Below, piece by piece: positions 54,270 to 64,000 of a stretch of 64,000 bases of DNA (position 1 is the first letter of the stretch; each line of letters opens with the position of its first letter). The DNA comes from an uncultured Flavobacteriaceae bacterium. GTDB lineage: Bacteria > Bacteroidota > Bacteroidia > Flavobacteriales > Flavobacteriaceae. The notes beneath the pieces were generated by a model. It made no database searches. It was not told where the DNA came from and saw only the letters and a program-made list of their open reading frames with translations. The stretch covers positions 186,001 to 250,000 of the forward strand of contig CANNCA010000006.1 of the NCBI GenBank assembly GCA_947503005.1, written 5' to 3'. The position numbers were made by a program, and so were the translations under genes.

Positions 54270-56957
54270 TTAGTCGTCAGCAATATTGGGTGCCAACCAC
54301 TTGGTAGCATCCTCAATTGAAATTCCCTTGCGCTCAGCAAAGTCATTTACTTGATCTTCCTTTATTTTTCCTAATCCGAAATACCTGGCTTCGGGGTTTC
54401 CGAAATAGTAACCCGATACTGAGGCTGCTGGCCACATAGCCAGACTCTCTGTAAGCTTAACGCCTATCCTTTCTTCTACTTTAAGTATCTCCCAAATCGT
54501 CAATTTTTCCAAATGGTCCGGACAGGCAGGATAACCTGGTGCAGGTCGAATCCCTTTATACGATTCATTAATTAAATCTTCATTGCTCAAATCTTCGTTC
54601 GCAGCATATCCCCAATGTTTTATTCGTACTTCCTTATGTAAATATTCAGCAAAAGCCTCTGCCAAACGATCTGCCAACGCTTTAATCATAATTGAACTAT
54701 AGTCGTCTAAATCCTTTTCATATTGTGCTGCTAATTCCGCGGTTCCAAAACCTGTCGAGACACAAAAACAGCCTATATAATCTTGCTTTCCACTTTCTTT
54801 GGGAGCGATAAAATCGGATAAGGCATAATCGGGCACTCCTTCTCTTCGTTGCAGTTGTTGTCGGAGGGTTCTAAAGACAAAATTGTTCTCACCCGTTTGA
54901 ACCTCAACATCATCATTAATAGAATTAGCAGGAAAAAGTCCAAATATTCCCTTAGCCTTTAACTGTTTTTCTTTTACTATTTTCTTAAGCATCTTTTGAG
55001 CATCGTTAAAAAGTTCAGATGCTTGCATACCGACAATATCATCGGTTAGTATATCAGGAAATTTTCCGTGTAGTTCCCAGCTTCTGAAAAAAGGCGTCCA
55101 GTCAATAAAATCTACCAATTTTTCCAAATTCAAATCTTCAATAACTTGAACGCCGAGCTGATTTGGTTCTTTGATTTCAGAAGTGTTCCAATCGATTAGA
55201 AATTTATTTTCTCGCGCTTTTTCTATGGATTTATATTTTTTTTGAACGGAACGTTTCAAAAATTTGTCCCGAAAGACATCATAGTCTTCCTTAATTGACC
55301 TTTTATAACCATCGGCCGTATCTTTTTGTAACAAGTCACCAACTACCGTGACCGCACGTGAAGCATCATTTACATGTACAACCGCTTGGCTATATTGTGG
55401 GTCTATCTTAACGGCAGTATGGGCCTTACTAGTAGTTGCCCCGCCGATCAACAAAGGAACTGTAAAGTTTTTACGTTCCATCTCTTTGGCCAAATGTACC
55501 ATTTCGTCCAACGAGGGAGTTATCAATCCACTTAGGCCTATTACATCTACGTTGTGTTCTATGGCGGCAGCAATTATTTTTTCAGGTGGAACCATTACCC
55601 CTAAATCTATTATCTCATAATTGTTACAAGCCAAAACAACACTAACGATGTTTTTTCCGATGTCATGAACATCTCCTTTGACCGTTGCCATTAGTATTTT
55701 TCCGGCACCCTCTGAATCTCCTACCTGTGGATTCAGTAATTTCTCCTCCTCGATATAGGGTAGTAGATGCGCCACTGCCTTTTTCATCACACGAGCCGAC
55801 TTTACCACTTGAGGTAAGAACATTTTTCCACTTCCGAAAAGGTCGCCGACAACGTTCATACCAGTCATCAAATTACCTTCGATCACTTCAATAGGTTTGT
55901 TCGCAGCTTGTCTTGCTTCCTCTACATCTTCAACGATATATTGATCTATTCCTTTGACCAAAGCTCTTGTAATTCGGTTTTGCAGTGGTTCCTCACGCCA
56001 AGACAGATCTACTTTGCTTTCTTTGGCCTTCCCAACAACCGATTCCGCGAAATCGAGCAATCTTTCTGTAGCATCGTCTCGACGGTTGAGCATAACGTCT
56101 TCAACGCGTTCCAATAAGTCTTTCGGAATATCGTCATATACCTCCAACATTGTCGGGTTTACGATACCCATGTTCATTCCCGCTTTGATTGCATGATACA
56201 AGAAAACGGAATGCATGGCTTCCCGAACCGGATTATTTCCCCGGAATGAAAATGAAACATTACTGACTCCTCCGCTCACACTAGCATATGGCAAATTTTC
56301 ACGCACCCATTTCGTTGCTTCGATGAAATCAAGTGCATTCCGCCTATGCTCTTCCATTCCCGTGGCAACGGGAAAAATATTCAAATCGAAAATGATATCC
56401 TCTGGAGGAAAACCAACTTTTTTGACCAAGACTTCATAAGAACGTTTTGAGATTTCTATACGCCGATCATAATTATCTGCTTGGCCAACCTCATCAAAGG
56501 CCATAACAATTACTGCAGCACCGTATCTTTTTATAAGTTTCGCATGTTGAATAAATTCATCTTCACCTTCTTTCAGACTAATGGAATTTACCACACACTT
56601 GCCTTGGACCACTTGCAAACCGGCTTCAATGATTTCCCATTTGGAGCTGTCTATCATAATGGGCACTCTGGCAATATCCGGTTCTGCAATGACCAAGTTT
56701 AAGAACTTGATCATAGCTTCTTTGCCATCAATCAAGCCATCATCCATATTTATATCAATGATTTGGGCGCCACCTTCTACCTGGTCTCTAGCAACATCTA
56801 AGGCTTCTTCGAACTTCTCCTCCTTGATGAGTCTCAAAAACTTCTTTGAACCGGCTACATTGGTGCGCTCTCCAACATTGATGAAATTGCTTTCTGGAGT
56901 TACCACAAGTGGTTCGAGGCCACTTAACTTTAAATATTTTGGTTTCTTTTCTACCAT
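54270..56957 (-). CDS. metH: MetH C-terminal part: folate, cobalamin and reactivation domains
   Basis: An 895-residue protein covering three of the four modules of cobalamin-dependent methionine synthase: methyl-THF binding (from [16 protein letters not shown]), cobalamin binding with the His ligand in [10 protein letters not shown], and the C-terminal SAM-binding activation domain with [12 protein letters not shown]. The homocysteine module is encoded by the gene directly upstream. The two parts must assemble in trans. It starts at ATG 56957, directly abutting the upstream stop. Confidence 0.95.
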   Translation of the reverse strand: MVEKKPKYLKLSGLEPLVVTPESNFINVGERTNVAGSKKFLRLIKEEKFEEALDVARDQVEGGAQIIDINMDDGLIDGKEAMIKFLNLVIAEPDIARVPIMIDSSKWEIIEAGLQVVQGKCVVNSISLKEGEDEFIQHAKLIKRYGAAVIVMAFDEVGQADNYDRRIEISKRSYEVLVKKVGFPPEDIIFDLNIFPVATGMEEHRRNALDFIEATKWVRENLPYASVSGGVSNVSFSFRGNNPVREAMHSVFLYHAIKAGMNMGIVNPTMLEVYDDIPKDLLERVEDVMLNRRDDATERLLDFAESVVGKAKESKVDLSWREEPLQNRITRALVKGIDQYIVEDVEEARQAANKPIEVIEGNLMTGMNVVGDLFGSGKMFLPQVVKSARVMKKAVAHLLPYIEEEKLLNPQVGDSEGAGKILMATVKGDVHDIGKNIVSVVLACNNYEIIDLGVMVPPEKIIAAAIEHNVDVIGLSGLITPSLDEMVHLAKEMERKNFTVPLLIGGATTSKAHTAVKIDPQYSQAVVHVNDASRAVTVVGDLLQKDTADGYKRSIKEDYDVFRDKFLKRSVQKKYKSIEKARENKFLIDWNTSEIKEPNQLGVQVIEDLNLEKLVDFIDWTPFFRSWELHGKFPDILTDDIVGMQASELFNDAQKMLKKIVKEKQLKAKGIFGLFPANSINDDVEVQTGENNFVFRTLRQQLQRREGVPDYALSDFIAPKESGKQDYIGCFCVSTGFGTAELAAQYEKDLDDYSSIMIKALADRLAEAFAEYLHKEVRIKHWGYAANEDLSNEDLINESYKGIRPAPGYPACPDHLEKLTIWEILKVEERIGVKLTESLAMWPAASVSGYYFGNPEARYFGLGKIKEDQVNDFAERKGISIEDATKWLAPNIADD

Positions 56958-57962
56958 TTATACGTTTTCAACCATCAACGCTCTTGGGTCGTATTGATTC
57001 ACTAATTCTGCAATTGCCGAAATGTGATCCGGAGTTGTACCACAACATCCGCCCACAATATTGACCAATCCTTTTTCAACATATTCTTTTATCTGTGCCG
57101 CCATTTGCTCCGGGGATTCGTCATATTCTCCAAAAGCATTTGGCAACCCTGCATTGGGGTGGGCTGAAATAAAATGCTCAGATTTTTTGGCCAGTACCTC
57201 CAAATGAGGCACCAAGTGACTGGCACCTAAAGCACAATTAAAACCCACGGAAAGAATCGGAATATGGGAAATTGAAATCAAAAATGCTTCTGCGGTTTGC
57301 CCGGATAAGGTTCTACCAGAAGCATCGGTTATTGTACCGCTGACCATAATAGGTACATCAATATTTCGTTCTTCCTTGACTTGCTCGATGGCAAAAAGTG
57401 CTGCTTTTGCATTAAGCGTATCAAAGATGGTTTCCACTAAAAGTAAATCTGCACCACCATCTAATAGGGCTTCTGCCTGCTGTTTATAAGCTATTCGGAG
57501 TTCATCAAATGAAACCGCGCGAAACCCAGGGTCATTGACATCGGGAGACATACTCGCCGTTTTATTGGTCGGGCCCATACTGCCTGCGACAAACCTTGGT
57601 TTGTCAGGTTCCACTGTTGTGAATTCATCCGCAACTTTCTTAGCAATTTTTGCGGACTCATAGTTCAATTCATAGACTAATTCTTCCATATAATAATCGG
57701 CCATTGCGATTGTCGTACCGGAGAAGGTATTCGTCTCAACGATATCGGCACCTGCCGCAAAATATTTGCGATGGACTTCTGCAATGGCTTCCGGTTGGGT
57801 CAATGATAATAAATCATTGTTACCCTGTAAAGGATGCTCCCAGTCTTTGAACCGTTCCCCCCTGAAGTCTTCCTCTTGAAATTTGTAGCGTTGCAACATC
57901 GTACCCATGGCACCGTCTAACACTAAAATACGCTCTTGTAAAATGTTCTTAATATCTGCCAT
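56958..57962 (-). CDS. metH: MetH N-terminal part: homocysteine-binding module
   Basis: A 334-residue zinc-dependent homocysteine S-methyltransferase domain, equal to the first module of Met[15 protein letters not shown] opens the domain; the zinc ligands are Cys in [10 protein letters not shown] and the Cys pair in [11 protein letters not shown]. It alone cannot use cobalamin and must act with the product of the next gene. It is the first gene behind the SAM-I riboswitch. Confidence 0.95.
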   Translation of the reverse strand: MADIKNILQERILVLDGAMGTMLQRYKFQEEDFRGERFKDWEHPLQGNNDLLSLTQPEAIAEVHRKYFAAGADIVETNTFSGTTIAMADYYMEELVYELNYESAKIAKKVADEFTTVEPDKPRFVAGSMGPTNKTASMSPDVNDPGFRAVSFDELRIAYKQQAEALLDGGADLLLVETIFDTLNAKAALFAIEQVKEERNIDVPIMVSGTITDASGRTLSGQTAEAFLISISHIPILSVGFNCALGASHLVPHLEVLAKKSEHFISAHPNAGLPNAFGEYDESPEQMAAQIKEYVEKGLVNIVGGCCGTTPDHISAIAELVNQYDPRALMVENV

Positions 57963-58040
57963 AAATAGTAGTCAAAAACAGTGAAATGGTAATGTAAAAT
58001 ATCAAGTAAGGAAAAAGTATAGACAATCTGTCTTTCTTTA

Positions 58041-58142
58041 GTTATCTGCCTGCCAACTGGCAAATAGAATGTAGCACCTTCTTTAAAGATAAAGGGTTGC
58101 TAAGGTTTCATAGGGTCTAATCCCTCCACCTTTCTTGATAAC
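58041..58142 (-). promoter_or_regulatory. SAM-I (S-box) riboswitch upstream of metH-metF
   Basis: Minus strand: P1 is GTTATC (58142-58137) with GATAAC (58046-58041). Between lie the S-box core AAGGTGGAGGGATTAGACCC, then TATGAAACCTTAGCAACCC and GGTGCTACATTC, all in consensus order. Bound SAM should turn off the methionine genes. A 5-bp AGACA/TGTCT hairpin with a short U-run follows at 58033-58021 and is a weak candidate for the expression platform. Confidence 0.92.
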
Positions 58143-58233
58143 AATTTCAATGTATTAATGAACTGACCACAAAGAAACGGCACAGGTTAATTAAAACCAA
58201 ATTCTAGGGTCATTATTAATCATACTTAAATCC

Positions 58234-58274
58234 AAAAAAGAAAGCCCTTCACTCGCCAAAAATGAAGGGCTTTC
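58234..58274 (-). terminator. Strong intrinsic terminator after the sulfur/siroheme operon
   Basis: Minus strand GAAAGCCCTTCA pairs with TGAAGGGCTTTC over 12 perfect base pairs with an 11-base loop, followed by six Ts (58239-58234). It separates the reductase gene from the metH leader. The rest of the 57963-58296 gap holds the riboswitch and no gene. Confidence 0.92.
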
Positions 58275-58296
58275 AATTCGCTAAAAATGGGATGCA

Positions 58297-59358
58297 CTAT
58301 AAAATACTCTGCACCACTTCTTTTTTTGCCTCTTTTTTACTGCCGTCAAAGCCTTCGACACCACCAACGGTAGTATATTTCATCACATAACGTTTTCCTG
58401 GATTAATGATTTGATATGCGTATTGACACATGACAGCCGCTTCATGAAAACCGGAAAGTATGAGTTTTAGTTTTCCCTCATAGGTATTCACATCACCAAT
58501 AGCAAATACGCCAGGAATGTTGGTTTGATAGTCTTTTGAATTGTTGACCTTGATTGCATTTCTTTCGATTTCCAATCCCCAATTTCCTATAGGGCCCAAT
58601 TTAGGGGCCAAACCAAACAACGGAATGAAATTATCGACTTCAAGATAAGTTTCGCCTTTTTCATTATTGTTGTGCTTTATAACTACCGCCTCTAAATGTT
58701 CATCGCCATACAATTTTCTTACCTCAGCTTCCGTGTACAGTTTTATCTTTCCAAGTTTTGCTAATTCGGACGCTTTTTCCACAGAATCCAGAGCACCGCG
58801 GAATTCATTTCTTCGATGTACCAATGAAACTTCGGAAGCTACCTCAGCCAAATATATGGCCCAGTCCAAGGCAGAATCTCCACCGCCTGCGATGACCACT
58901 TTCTTATCGCGATAGACCTCTGGGTCTTTAATGATATAGGCGACACCTTTATCCTCAAAATCCTGAATGTTTACTATTGGTGGTTTTCTCGGTTCGAACG
59001 AACCTAATCCTCCAGCAATAACAACAACCGGAGCTTGATGCTGCGTTCCTTTGTTCGTGGTAATTATATAAGAACCATCATCTTGTTTGTCTAAAGTTTC
59101 GGCACGTTCGCCTAAAGTGAATCTCGGTTGAAAGGGCTTTATTTGATCTATAAGGTTATCAACTAAATCTCCGGCTAGAATTTCCGTAAAAGCGGGAATA
59201 TCATATATCGGTTTCTTCGGATAGATTTCCGAACATTGACCCCCAGGTTGGGGCAATGCATCTATCAAATGGCATTTCAATTTCAATAAACCCGCTTCAA
59301 AAACAGTGAATAAGCCTGTTGGGCCTGCGCCTATGATTAATATATCTGTTTTTATCAT
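58297..59358 (-). CDS. NAD(P)/FAD-dependent oxidoreductase, ferredoxin-NADP reductase/YumC-like
   Basis: A 353-residue thioredoxin-reductase-fold flavoprotein: FAD loop IIGAGPTGLFT at the N-terminus, NADPH loop VVIAGGGDSALDWA in the middle and GVFAIGDVNTYEGKLKLI near the end. The thioredoxin-reductase CxxC is absent, which points to the ferredoxin(flavodoxin)-NADP+ reductase group. As the last gene of the sulfite reductase operon it may supply electrons to that enzyme. Confidence 0.87.
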   Translation of the reverse strand: MIKTDILIIGAGPTGLFTVFEAGLLKLKCHLIDALPQPGGQCSEIYPKKPIYDIPAFTEILAGDLVDNLIDQIKPFQPRFTLGERAETLDKQDDGSYIITTNKGTQHQAPVVVIAGGLGSFEPRKPPIVNIQDFEDKGVAYIIKDPEVYRDKKVVIAGGGDSALDWAIYLAEVASEVSLVHRRNEFRGALDSVEKASELAKLGKIKLYTEAEVRKLYGDEHLEAVVIKHNNNEKGETYLEVDNFIPLFGLAPKLGPIGNWGLEIERNAIKVNNSKDYQTNIPGVFAIGDVNTYEGKLKLILSGFHEAAVMCQYAYQIINPGKRYVMKYTTVGGVEGFDGSKKEAKKEVVQSIL

Positions 59359-59371
59359 TTTTTAATATTAT

Positions 59372-59950
59372 TTATACTTTTTCGACTAATTTTTGCGTGA
59401 TTTCGTTCATTTTATCCACTTTTTGTCCAAAATCGCCCTTAATAGTTTTTCTATAATCATTAAGGTTTTTTACCATTTGATTGATATTCTCTGGAATGAC
59501 ATCTTCGAAATATTGCCGCAATCGTTTTGCCGTAGTTGGCGATTGTCCGTTCGTTGAAATTGCAATCTTTACATTTCCTTTCGTTACAATTCCTCCCATG
59601 TAAAAATCACAATATGGAGGATTGTCGGCGACATTAACCAGAATATTTAATTTACGACAGTCTCTATAGATTTGAATATTTACCTCTGGTACATCAGTGG
59701 TCGCGATTACCATATGTTTACCATATAAATAATTGGCATTGTATGCATCCACTATTAAGTCGACATGATGCTTAGCGGCCAATTCTTTTGTAGCCTCTCT
59801 AAACATTGGCGCCACCATCGTCACCTTCGCATTTGGACTTGACTTGGTCAAAAAATTAAGTTTTTCTTCGGCTACATTACCTCCCCCAACAACTAAAATA
59901 TGAAGATTCGAAGTTTTTAAAAAAATTGGATATAGATTATTCCTTTCCAT
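59372..59950 (-). CDS. Precorrin-2 dehydrogenase/sirohydrochlorin ferrochelatase, Met8-like
   Basis: A 192-residue NAD-dependent protein of the CysG N-terminal/Met8 family. VVGGGNVAEEKLNFL is the dinucleotide loop; the stretch STNGQSPTTAKRLRQYFED follows the conserved family pattern. It oxidises precorrin-2 and may insert iron to complete siroheme, the cofactor of the neighbouring sulfite reductase. It directly follows cobA by two bases. Confidence 0.9.
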   Translation of the reverse strand: MERNNLYPIFLKTSNLHILVVGGGNVAEEKLNFLTKSSPNAKVTMVAPMFREATKELAAKHHVDLIVDAYNANYLYGKHMVIATTDVPEVNIQIYRDCRKLNILVNVADNPPYCDFYMGGIVTKGNVKIAISTNGQSPTTAKRLRQYFEDVIPENINQMVKNLNDYRKTIKGDFGQKVDKMNEITQKLVEKV

Positions 59951-59952
59951 TG

Positions 59953-60720
59953 TTAATAGACTAATTCCGTTTGAAAGTATTGCTTTTGTATATTTAAAAT
60001 TTGCTCTCGGTGCCTTACTACTGCTCCAATAATTATTATTGCGGGGTTCGCCAATTCTTGTCTTTCTACCTCTCTTTCAATTGAAGCAATGGTACCAACA
60101 CCTACTTTTTCATTTTCTCGGGTTCCGTTTTGAATAATGGCAATCGGTGTTTCCGATTTTCCTTCTTTTTTAAAAAGGGCAATAATTTGAGTAAGCTTTG
60201 ACATTCCCATTAAAATGACGGCCGTAGCACTTGACTTAGCTGCCAATCTTACATCATTCGACAATTTGTGCTCCTTGGTTGTTCCTGTAATCACCCAAAA
60301 GCTTTCCGAAGAACCCCTCTTCGTAACGGGAATATTTTGAGCCGATGGTACGGAAAGACAAGACGAAATTCCAGGAACCATAGCCACTTCCAATCCAAAA
60401 TTTGAAGCATATTCCATTTCTTCGGCACCCCTTCCGAATACAAAGGGGTCTCCACCTTTTAATCGCACTACATGTCCTTGACTTTTTGCTCGACTGACGA
60501 TAAGTTCATTGATTTGCTCTTGTTGATAAGAATAGCACCCCCGGCGTTTCCCCACAAATATTAATTCAGCCTGAGGTGCATACTCCAATAAATCCGTATC
60601 AACCAAAGCATCGTATAGAACCGCATCGGCATTCTGCAAGGCCTTTATAGCTTTTAATGTGATGAGTTCTACATCACCCGGCCCTGCTCCTACAACTGTT
60701 AATTTTGGTTGCTTATACAT
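59953..60720 (-). CDS. cobA: CobA, uroporphyrinogen-III C-methyltransferase
   Basis: A 255-residue SAM-dependent enzyme that converts uroporphyrinogen III to precorrin-2. VVGAGPGDVELIT at the N-terminus and VRLKGGDPFVFGRGAEE in the middle are diagnostic. Together with the next gene it forms the two-protein version of CysG. Its ATG lies inside the 3' end of the sulfite reductase gene (8-base overlap). Confidence 0.94.
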   Translation of the reverse strand: MYKQPKLTVVGAGPGDVELITLKAIKALQNADAVLYDALVDTDLLEYAPQAELIFVGKRRGCYSYQQEQINELIVSRAKSQGHVVRLKGGDPFVFGRGAEEMEYASNFGLEVAMVPGISSCLSVPSAQNIPVTKRGSSESFWVITGTTKEHKLSNDVRLAAKSSATAVILMGMSKLTQIIALFKKEGKSETPIAIIQNGTRENEKVGVGTIASIEREVERQELANPAIIIIGAVVRHREQILNIQKQYFQTELVY

Positions 60721-62833
60721 GTGCTAGTTCCAATTTTCTGAATAATTCCACTTTTTGAAGAAACGCTTTGGCGTCTTCTAGATAACTTTTGGCGAAGGCC
60801 TCTGTGGGTTCATTTTTGTTCAATTGCAATACCAATTCTTCAAAGTCCCCTCTTCTGTCTCCACGGAGGGAAGAAACTTGATTCAGGGTAAATAAACCTG
60901 ACTGAACAAAAATTTCATTAAAATCTTTGATGATGCTCGAATGGGTGTTGACCTTTGTCTTTTCAGCGGTCAATAATGCCTTTGCGGAATTGACCATCGA
61001 GGAATATGAATGGTAAATACTTGCAGCCCATTTACCATCTGCCAAAGTTTCTTCTGCATTTTGTATTTTCTCTTGACTTTCCAATAATAAGGTAGCAATC
61101 AAGTCAATCACGACCCCGGCACATTCGCCAATGCCAATCTCCTTTTTATATTTTTCGGTATTGCCCCAATCGATAAAATCTTCTTGGGTCAAGTTTTCGA
61201 TATCGGTCAGCGGCTTTAGAAAATCATAGAAATAATGCTCTCCTTTTTCGGCATAATAATCAGCAAAGGATTTTCCTTTACCATTTGCTTCAAAATCATC
61301 TAAAATCAACCGCAACGCTTGCGGACCTCTCTTACTGGGAACTTTTACGACCTTGTCCGCGAAGCGGCCATTGCCATTTCCGTCGTTTCCTCCACCCAAT
61401 AAAACCTGAAGTGCAGGTGCCACCAATTTATCTTTAGTACGAATGCTCATCCCCTGAAAACCAATGTTCGCCATGTTGTGCTGGCCACAAGCGTTCATGC
61501 ATCCACTGATTTTGATGACCACATCAGGATTGCTGATATATTGCGGATATTCGGCTTTGATCAACCGCTCTAATTCTTCGGCGATTCCGGTACTACTAGC
61601 GATGCCTAAATTACAGGTGTCCGTACCTGGGCAGGCTGTAATGTCCAAAGCCTTATTGTAGCCCACTTCTACAAAGCCCAACTTTTCGAGTTCTTGATAA
61701 AAGAAAGGAACCAATTCCTTCTTTATATTAGGAATCAAAATATTTTGCCTTAGGGATAATCTTATTTCCCCGGCAGCATAATTTTGAACCAGGTCTGCCA
61801 ATAATCTTGCCTTATCTGTATAGAAATCGCCCAACAGCACCTTGATACCTATAGCGACAAAATCTTCCTGTTTTTGAGGAACGATATTTGTCGACTTCCA
61901 TTTTTCGAAAGTTTCTTTATCGGTTATCTCCACATTCGGAATTTCCGCTTCGGCCACTTTTATCTTTGGATAGCTCTCCGAATCAATCGGAAATACTTTG
62001 TGCGGAACGGCTTTTTGTTCCTCTTCTAATAATTTCTTGAATCCGTCAAGTCCAATATCCTTCAACAGGAATTTCATTCGCGCCTTGGCTCTACTTTTTC
62101 GCTCGCCATAACGGTCAAAAACACGAACAACACCATCCATGAGCGGGATTATCTTATCGGAAGGAAGAAATTCGAAAAGCACATCGGCATGACGCGGTTG
62201 CGAACCTAATCCGCCACCCAGCATTACTTTAAAGCCTATTACTCCATTCTGAATTTTGGCGATAAATCCGAGATCATGCATATAGGAAAGTCCCGTATCG
62301 GCATCGCTTGCGGAAAAAGAAACTTTGAATTTACGGCCCATTTCTTGGCTGATGGGATTCCGAAGAAAATATTTGAACAAGGCTTCGGCATAAGGGGAAA
62401 CATCAAACGGTTCATCGATATCGATACCCGCGGTTTCGCTTGCCGTAACATTACGCACGGTATTTCCGCAGGCTTCCCGAAGGGTAACCTCATCTTTTTC
62501 CAGTTGCGCCCAAAGCGCGGGAGTTCTATCCAAATCAACATAATGGATTTGAATATCTTGTCGCGTTGTAATATGCAAACGCCCTGTGGAATATTCATCG
62601 GAAACATCGCAAATACCATGTAATTGCCTAGATGTCACTTTACCATAGGGTAACTTGATGCGGATCATTTGAACACCCTGTTGTCGCTGTCCGTAAACCC
62701 CACGTGCTAAACGGAGGCTTCTGAATTTCTCTTCGTCCAGTTTTCCATTATGGAACTCGTTTATCTTACGTTCCAACTCCAGAATGTCTTTCTCAACCAC
62801 TGGATTTTCTATTTCTGTTCTAAAGCTTTGCAT
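60713..62833 (-). CDS. Siroheme sulfite reductase with C-terminal HEPN domain
   Basis: A 706-residue protein. Residues 1-560 form a nitrite/sulfite reductase: two ferredoxin-like halves, TRQDIQIHYVDLD, and the [4Fe-4S]-siroheme ligands Cys401, Cys407, Cys445 and Cys449 (CPGTDTC and SGCMNAC). Residues about 570-700 form an all-helical HEPN-like tail (ADGKWAASIYHSYSSMVNSA). Sulfite reduction rather than nitrite is inferred from the cysN and siroheme genes around it. HEPN fusions of this type recur in Bacteroidota; the tail has no known function here. Confidence 0.9.
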   Translation of the reverse strand: MQSFRTEIENPVVEKDILELERKINEFHNGKLDEEKFRSLRLARGVYGQRQQGVQMIRIKLPYGKVTSRQLHGICDVSDEYSTGRLHITTRQDIQIHYVDLDRTPALWAQLEKDEVTLREACGNTVRNVTASETAGIDIDEPFDVSPYAEALFKYFLRNPISQEMGRKFKVSFSASDADTGLSYMHDLGFIAKIQNGVIGFKVMLGGGLGSQPRHADVLFEFLPSDKIIPLMDGVVRVFDRYGERKSRAKARMKFLLKDIGLDGFKKLLEEEQKAVPHKVFPIDSESYPKIKVAEAEIPNVEITDKETFEKWKSTNIVPQKQEDFVAIGIKVLLGDFYTDKARLLADLVQNYAAGEIRLSLRQNILIPNIKKELVPFFYQELEKLGFVEVGYNKALDITACPGTDTCNLGIASSTGIAEELERLIKAEYPQYISNPDVVIKISGCMNACGQHNMANIGFQGMSIRTKDKLVAPALQVLLGGGNDGNGNGRFADKVVKVPSKRGPQALRLILDDFEANGKGKSFADYYAEKGEHYFYDFLKPLTDIENLTQEDFIDWGNTEKYKKEIGIGECAGVVIDLIATLLLESQEKIQNAEETLADGKWAASIYHSYSSMVNSAKALLTAEKTKVNTHSSIIKDFNEIFVQSGLFTLNQVSSLRGDRRGDFEELVLQLNKNEPTEAFAKSYLEDAKAFLQKVELFRKLELAHV

Positions 62834-62930
62834 TCAAATTAAATTTATATTTCTATCCTATAGGTTATATAGGAATTATCAAATCATTCACTTAAAGATA
62901 TCCGCCTTGGCAGATATGACAATAGTTCAA

Positions 62931-64000
62931 CTATTGAACAAACCCTGCCCCTACTGTACTATTGGATTGGGTATCTATTAAAATAAATGAGCCGTTGGTT
63001 CTATGGTTTTTGAACTCATCGTAAAATATTGGTTTGTTCAACTTAAACGTTACCTGGGCAATATCGTTCATACCGAGTCCGGTTACATTTTCTTCTATGC
63101 CTGAGTAATCTGGATTTATCCTGTGATGGATAGTATCAACTTTCGCCAAAACTTTATTGACACCATGTTGTACGACATATTTTTTTCCAGTGATCAATTT
63201 TTCCGAATCCATCCAAGAAATGGTCGCTGTGAACTGCTTATCTATGGTCGGCAAATCTCCTGCCTTTACTAACATATCGCCCCTGCTTAGGTTGATTTCA
63301 TCTTCCAATGTTATAGTTACCGACGACCTTCTTGCAGCTGTCTTGTATTTCTTATCGTAAAAATAGATTTCCTTGATTTTTGACTTTGTTTGTGAAGGTA
63401 AGGCAACTACTTCATCTCCTATACTTAATTCGCCACCATAAACCTTTCCTGCAAATCCCCGGAAATCATGGTGTTCATCCGTTTTTGGACGTATGACATA
63501 TTGTACGGGAAACCTAGGCGTACCCACGTTCGAAACAGCCGCCAAATCCAATGCTTCTAAATGTTGCAACAAAGTTTCACCATTATACCAAGGCGTATGC
63601 TCAGATCTATTGACTACATTATCTCCCTTCAAAGCGCTAACCGGAATAAAAGTAATCTTCTGATCTTCGTAATCGCGCTTGCTCATCAATTCAGTGAAAT
63701 CAGCTTTAATCTCGTTGTACCTTTGCTCGGAAAAATTGACCAGATCCATTTTATTGATTGCGACGATAACTTCTTTAATCCGAAGTAAATTGTTTATGAA
63801 AAAATGTCGATTGGTCTGTTCTATAACGCCCTTTCGAGCATCGATTAAAATAATCGCTGCTTGACTCGTAGAGGCTCCGGTTACCATATTCCGGGTATAC
63901 TCGACATGACCTGGAGTATCGGCTATGATATAACTTTTGGTGGTCGTTGAGAAATAGATGTGGGCCACATCAATGGTAATGCCCTGCTCGCGTTCCGCTA
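62931..64000 (-). CDS. cysN: CysN, sulfate adenylyltransferase GTPase subunit (5' end beyond window)
   Basis: The C-terminal 356 codons of a translational-GTPase-like protein. Reading upstream from 63968 the frame continues as EREQGITIDVAHIYFSTTTK to the window edge, so the GTG at 63968 is internal and not a start. G3 is DTPGHVEYT and G4 is NKMD; domains 2 and 3 follow. CysN with CysD activates sulfate to APS. It reads into the sulfite reductase gene after a 97-base gap, giving a sulfate-to-sulfide unit. Confidence 0.93.
   Translation of the reverse strand, partial: AEREQGITIDVAHIYFSTTTKSYIIADTPGHVEYTRNMVTGASTSQAAIILIDARKGVIEQTNRHFFINNLLRIKEVIVAINKMDLVNFSEQRYNEIKADFTELMSKRDYEDQKITFIPVSALKGDNVVNRSEHTPWYNGETLLQHLEALDLAAVSNVGTPRFPVQYVIRPKTDEHHDFRGFAGKVYGGELSIGDEVVALPSQTKSKIKEIYFYDKKYKTAARRSSVTITLEDEINLSRGDMLVKAGDLPTIDKQFTATISWMDSEKLITGKKYVVQHGVNKVLAKVDTIHHRINPDYSGIEENVTGLGMNDIAQVTFKLNKPIFYDEFKNHRTNGSFILIDTQSNSTVGAGFVQ

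Noticed and set aside
62239-62619. 126-residue minus-strand frame inside the sulfite reductase gene
   Set aside because: Same-strand alternative frame within a well-conserved gene; no independent evidence.
63968-63968. GTG at 63968 as the start of cysN
   Set aside because: The family sequence EREQGITIDVAH continues upstream of it to the window edge, so it is an internal Val codon.
1-64000. tRNA, rRNA, CRISPR arrays, transposases, integrases
   Set aside because: No cloverleaf, rRNA segment, regular spacer-repeat array or transposase/integrase motif was recognised by reading; a dedicated scan could still find a tRNA I missed.

Overview
The window comes from the chromosome of a marine-type Flavobacteriaceae (Bacteroidota), of the Zobellia/Maribacter/Arenibacter kind; this is inferred from gene content, not from a marker gene. 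Support: gliding genes gldB and gldC, many Bacteroidota lipoproteins, DUF3857 transglutaminase pairs, a HEPN-tailed sulfite reductase, -7 elements of the TAnnTTTG type, few recognisable Shine-Dalgarno sites and many TTG/GTG starts. I found no rRNA, tRNA, CRISPR, prophage or insertion sequence. Both ends cut a gene (ftsA at base 1, cysN at base 64000).

Layout. 1-12833 (minus): the dcw division and cell-wall cluster mraZ-rsmH-ftsL-ftsI-murE-mraY-murD-ftsW-murG-murC-ftsQ-ftsA, packed with tiny overlaps and broken only by a 167-base gap with a palindrome between rsmH and ftsL. Three 10-bp-spaced repeats upstream of mraZ look like the MraZ operator. 13100-20616: alpha/beta hydrolase, engB, an unknown CxxC protein, then a plus-strand accessory block of a subclass B1 metallo-beta-lactamase, a PhoD-like phosphatase, a PM20D1-like M20 peptidase and a PatB/MalY-type PLP enzyme. 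20683-25813: gldC/gldB, nadE, an orphan response regulator with Glu at the phosphoacceptor site, and a dnaG whose zinc finger has lost all its ligands.

25814-32393: small membrane and periplasmic proteins (two tandem SIMPL-like genes, a DUF4846 lipoprotein, a zinc ribbon), a DUF5694 protein, and an ECF sigma/membrane protein/beta-barrel group. 32466-42869 (minus): polyprenyl synthase, rlmN, queA, aroA, a MazG-like enzyme, two DUF3857 transglutaminase-like proteins (one without its catalytic Cys), dtd and rsgA. 43687-47895 (minus): aromatic operon pheA-aminotransferase-tyrA-aroG/chorismate mutase, preceded by an unlisted 22-residue leader peptide with six Phe and three Tyr codons, an antiterminator and a terminator: a complete attenuator.

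47891-53228: an M20 peptidase, a small membrane protein, a serine hydrolase, a DUF2807 lipoprotein and a PagL-like lipid A deacylase. 53304-58142: methionine branch metH (split in two genes)-metF under a SAM-I riboswitch. 58240-64000: sulfate assimilation and siroheme, cysN-sulfite reductase-cobA-met8-like-flavoprotein reductase, ending in a strong terminator. The last two units together take sulfate to sulfide and methylate homocysteine to methionine.
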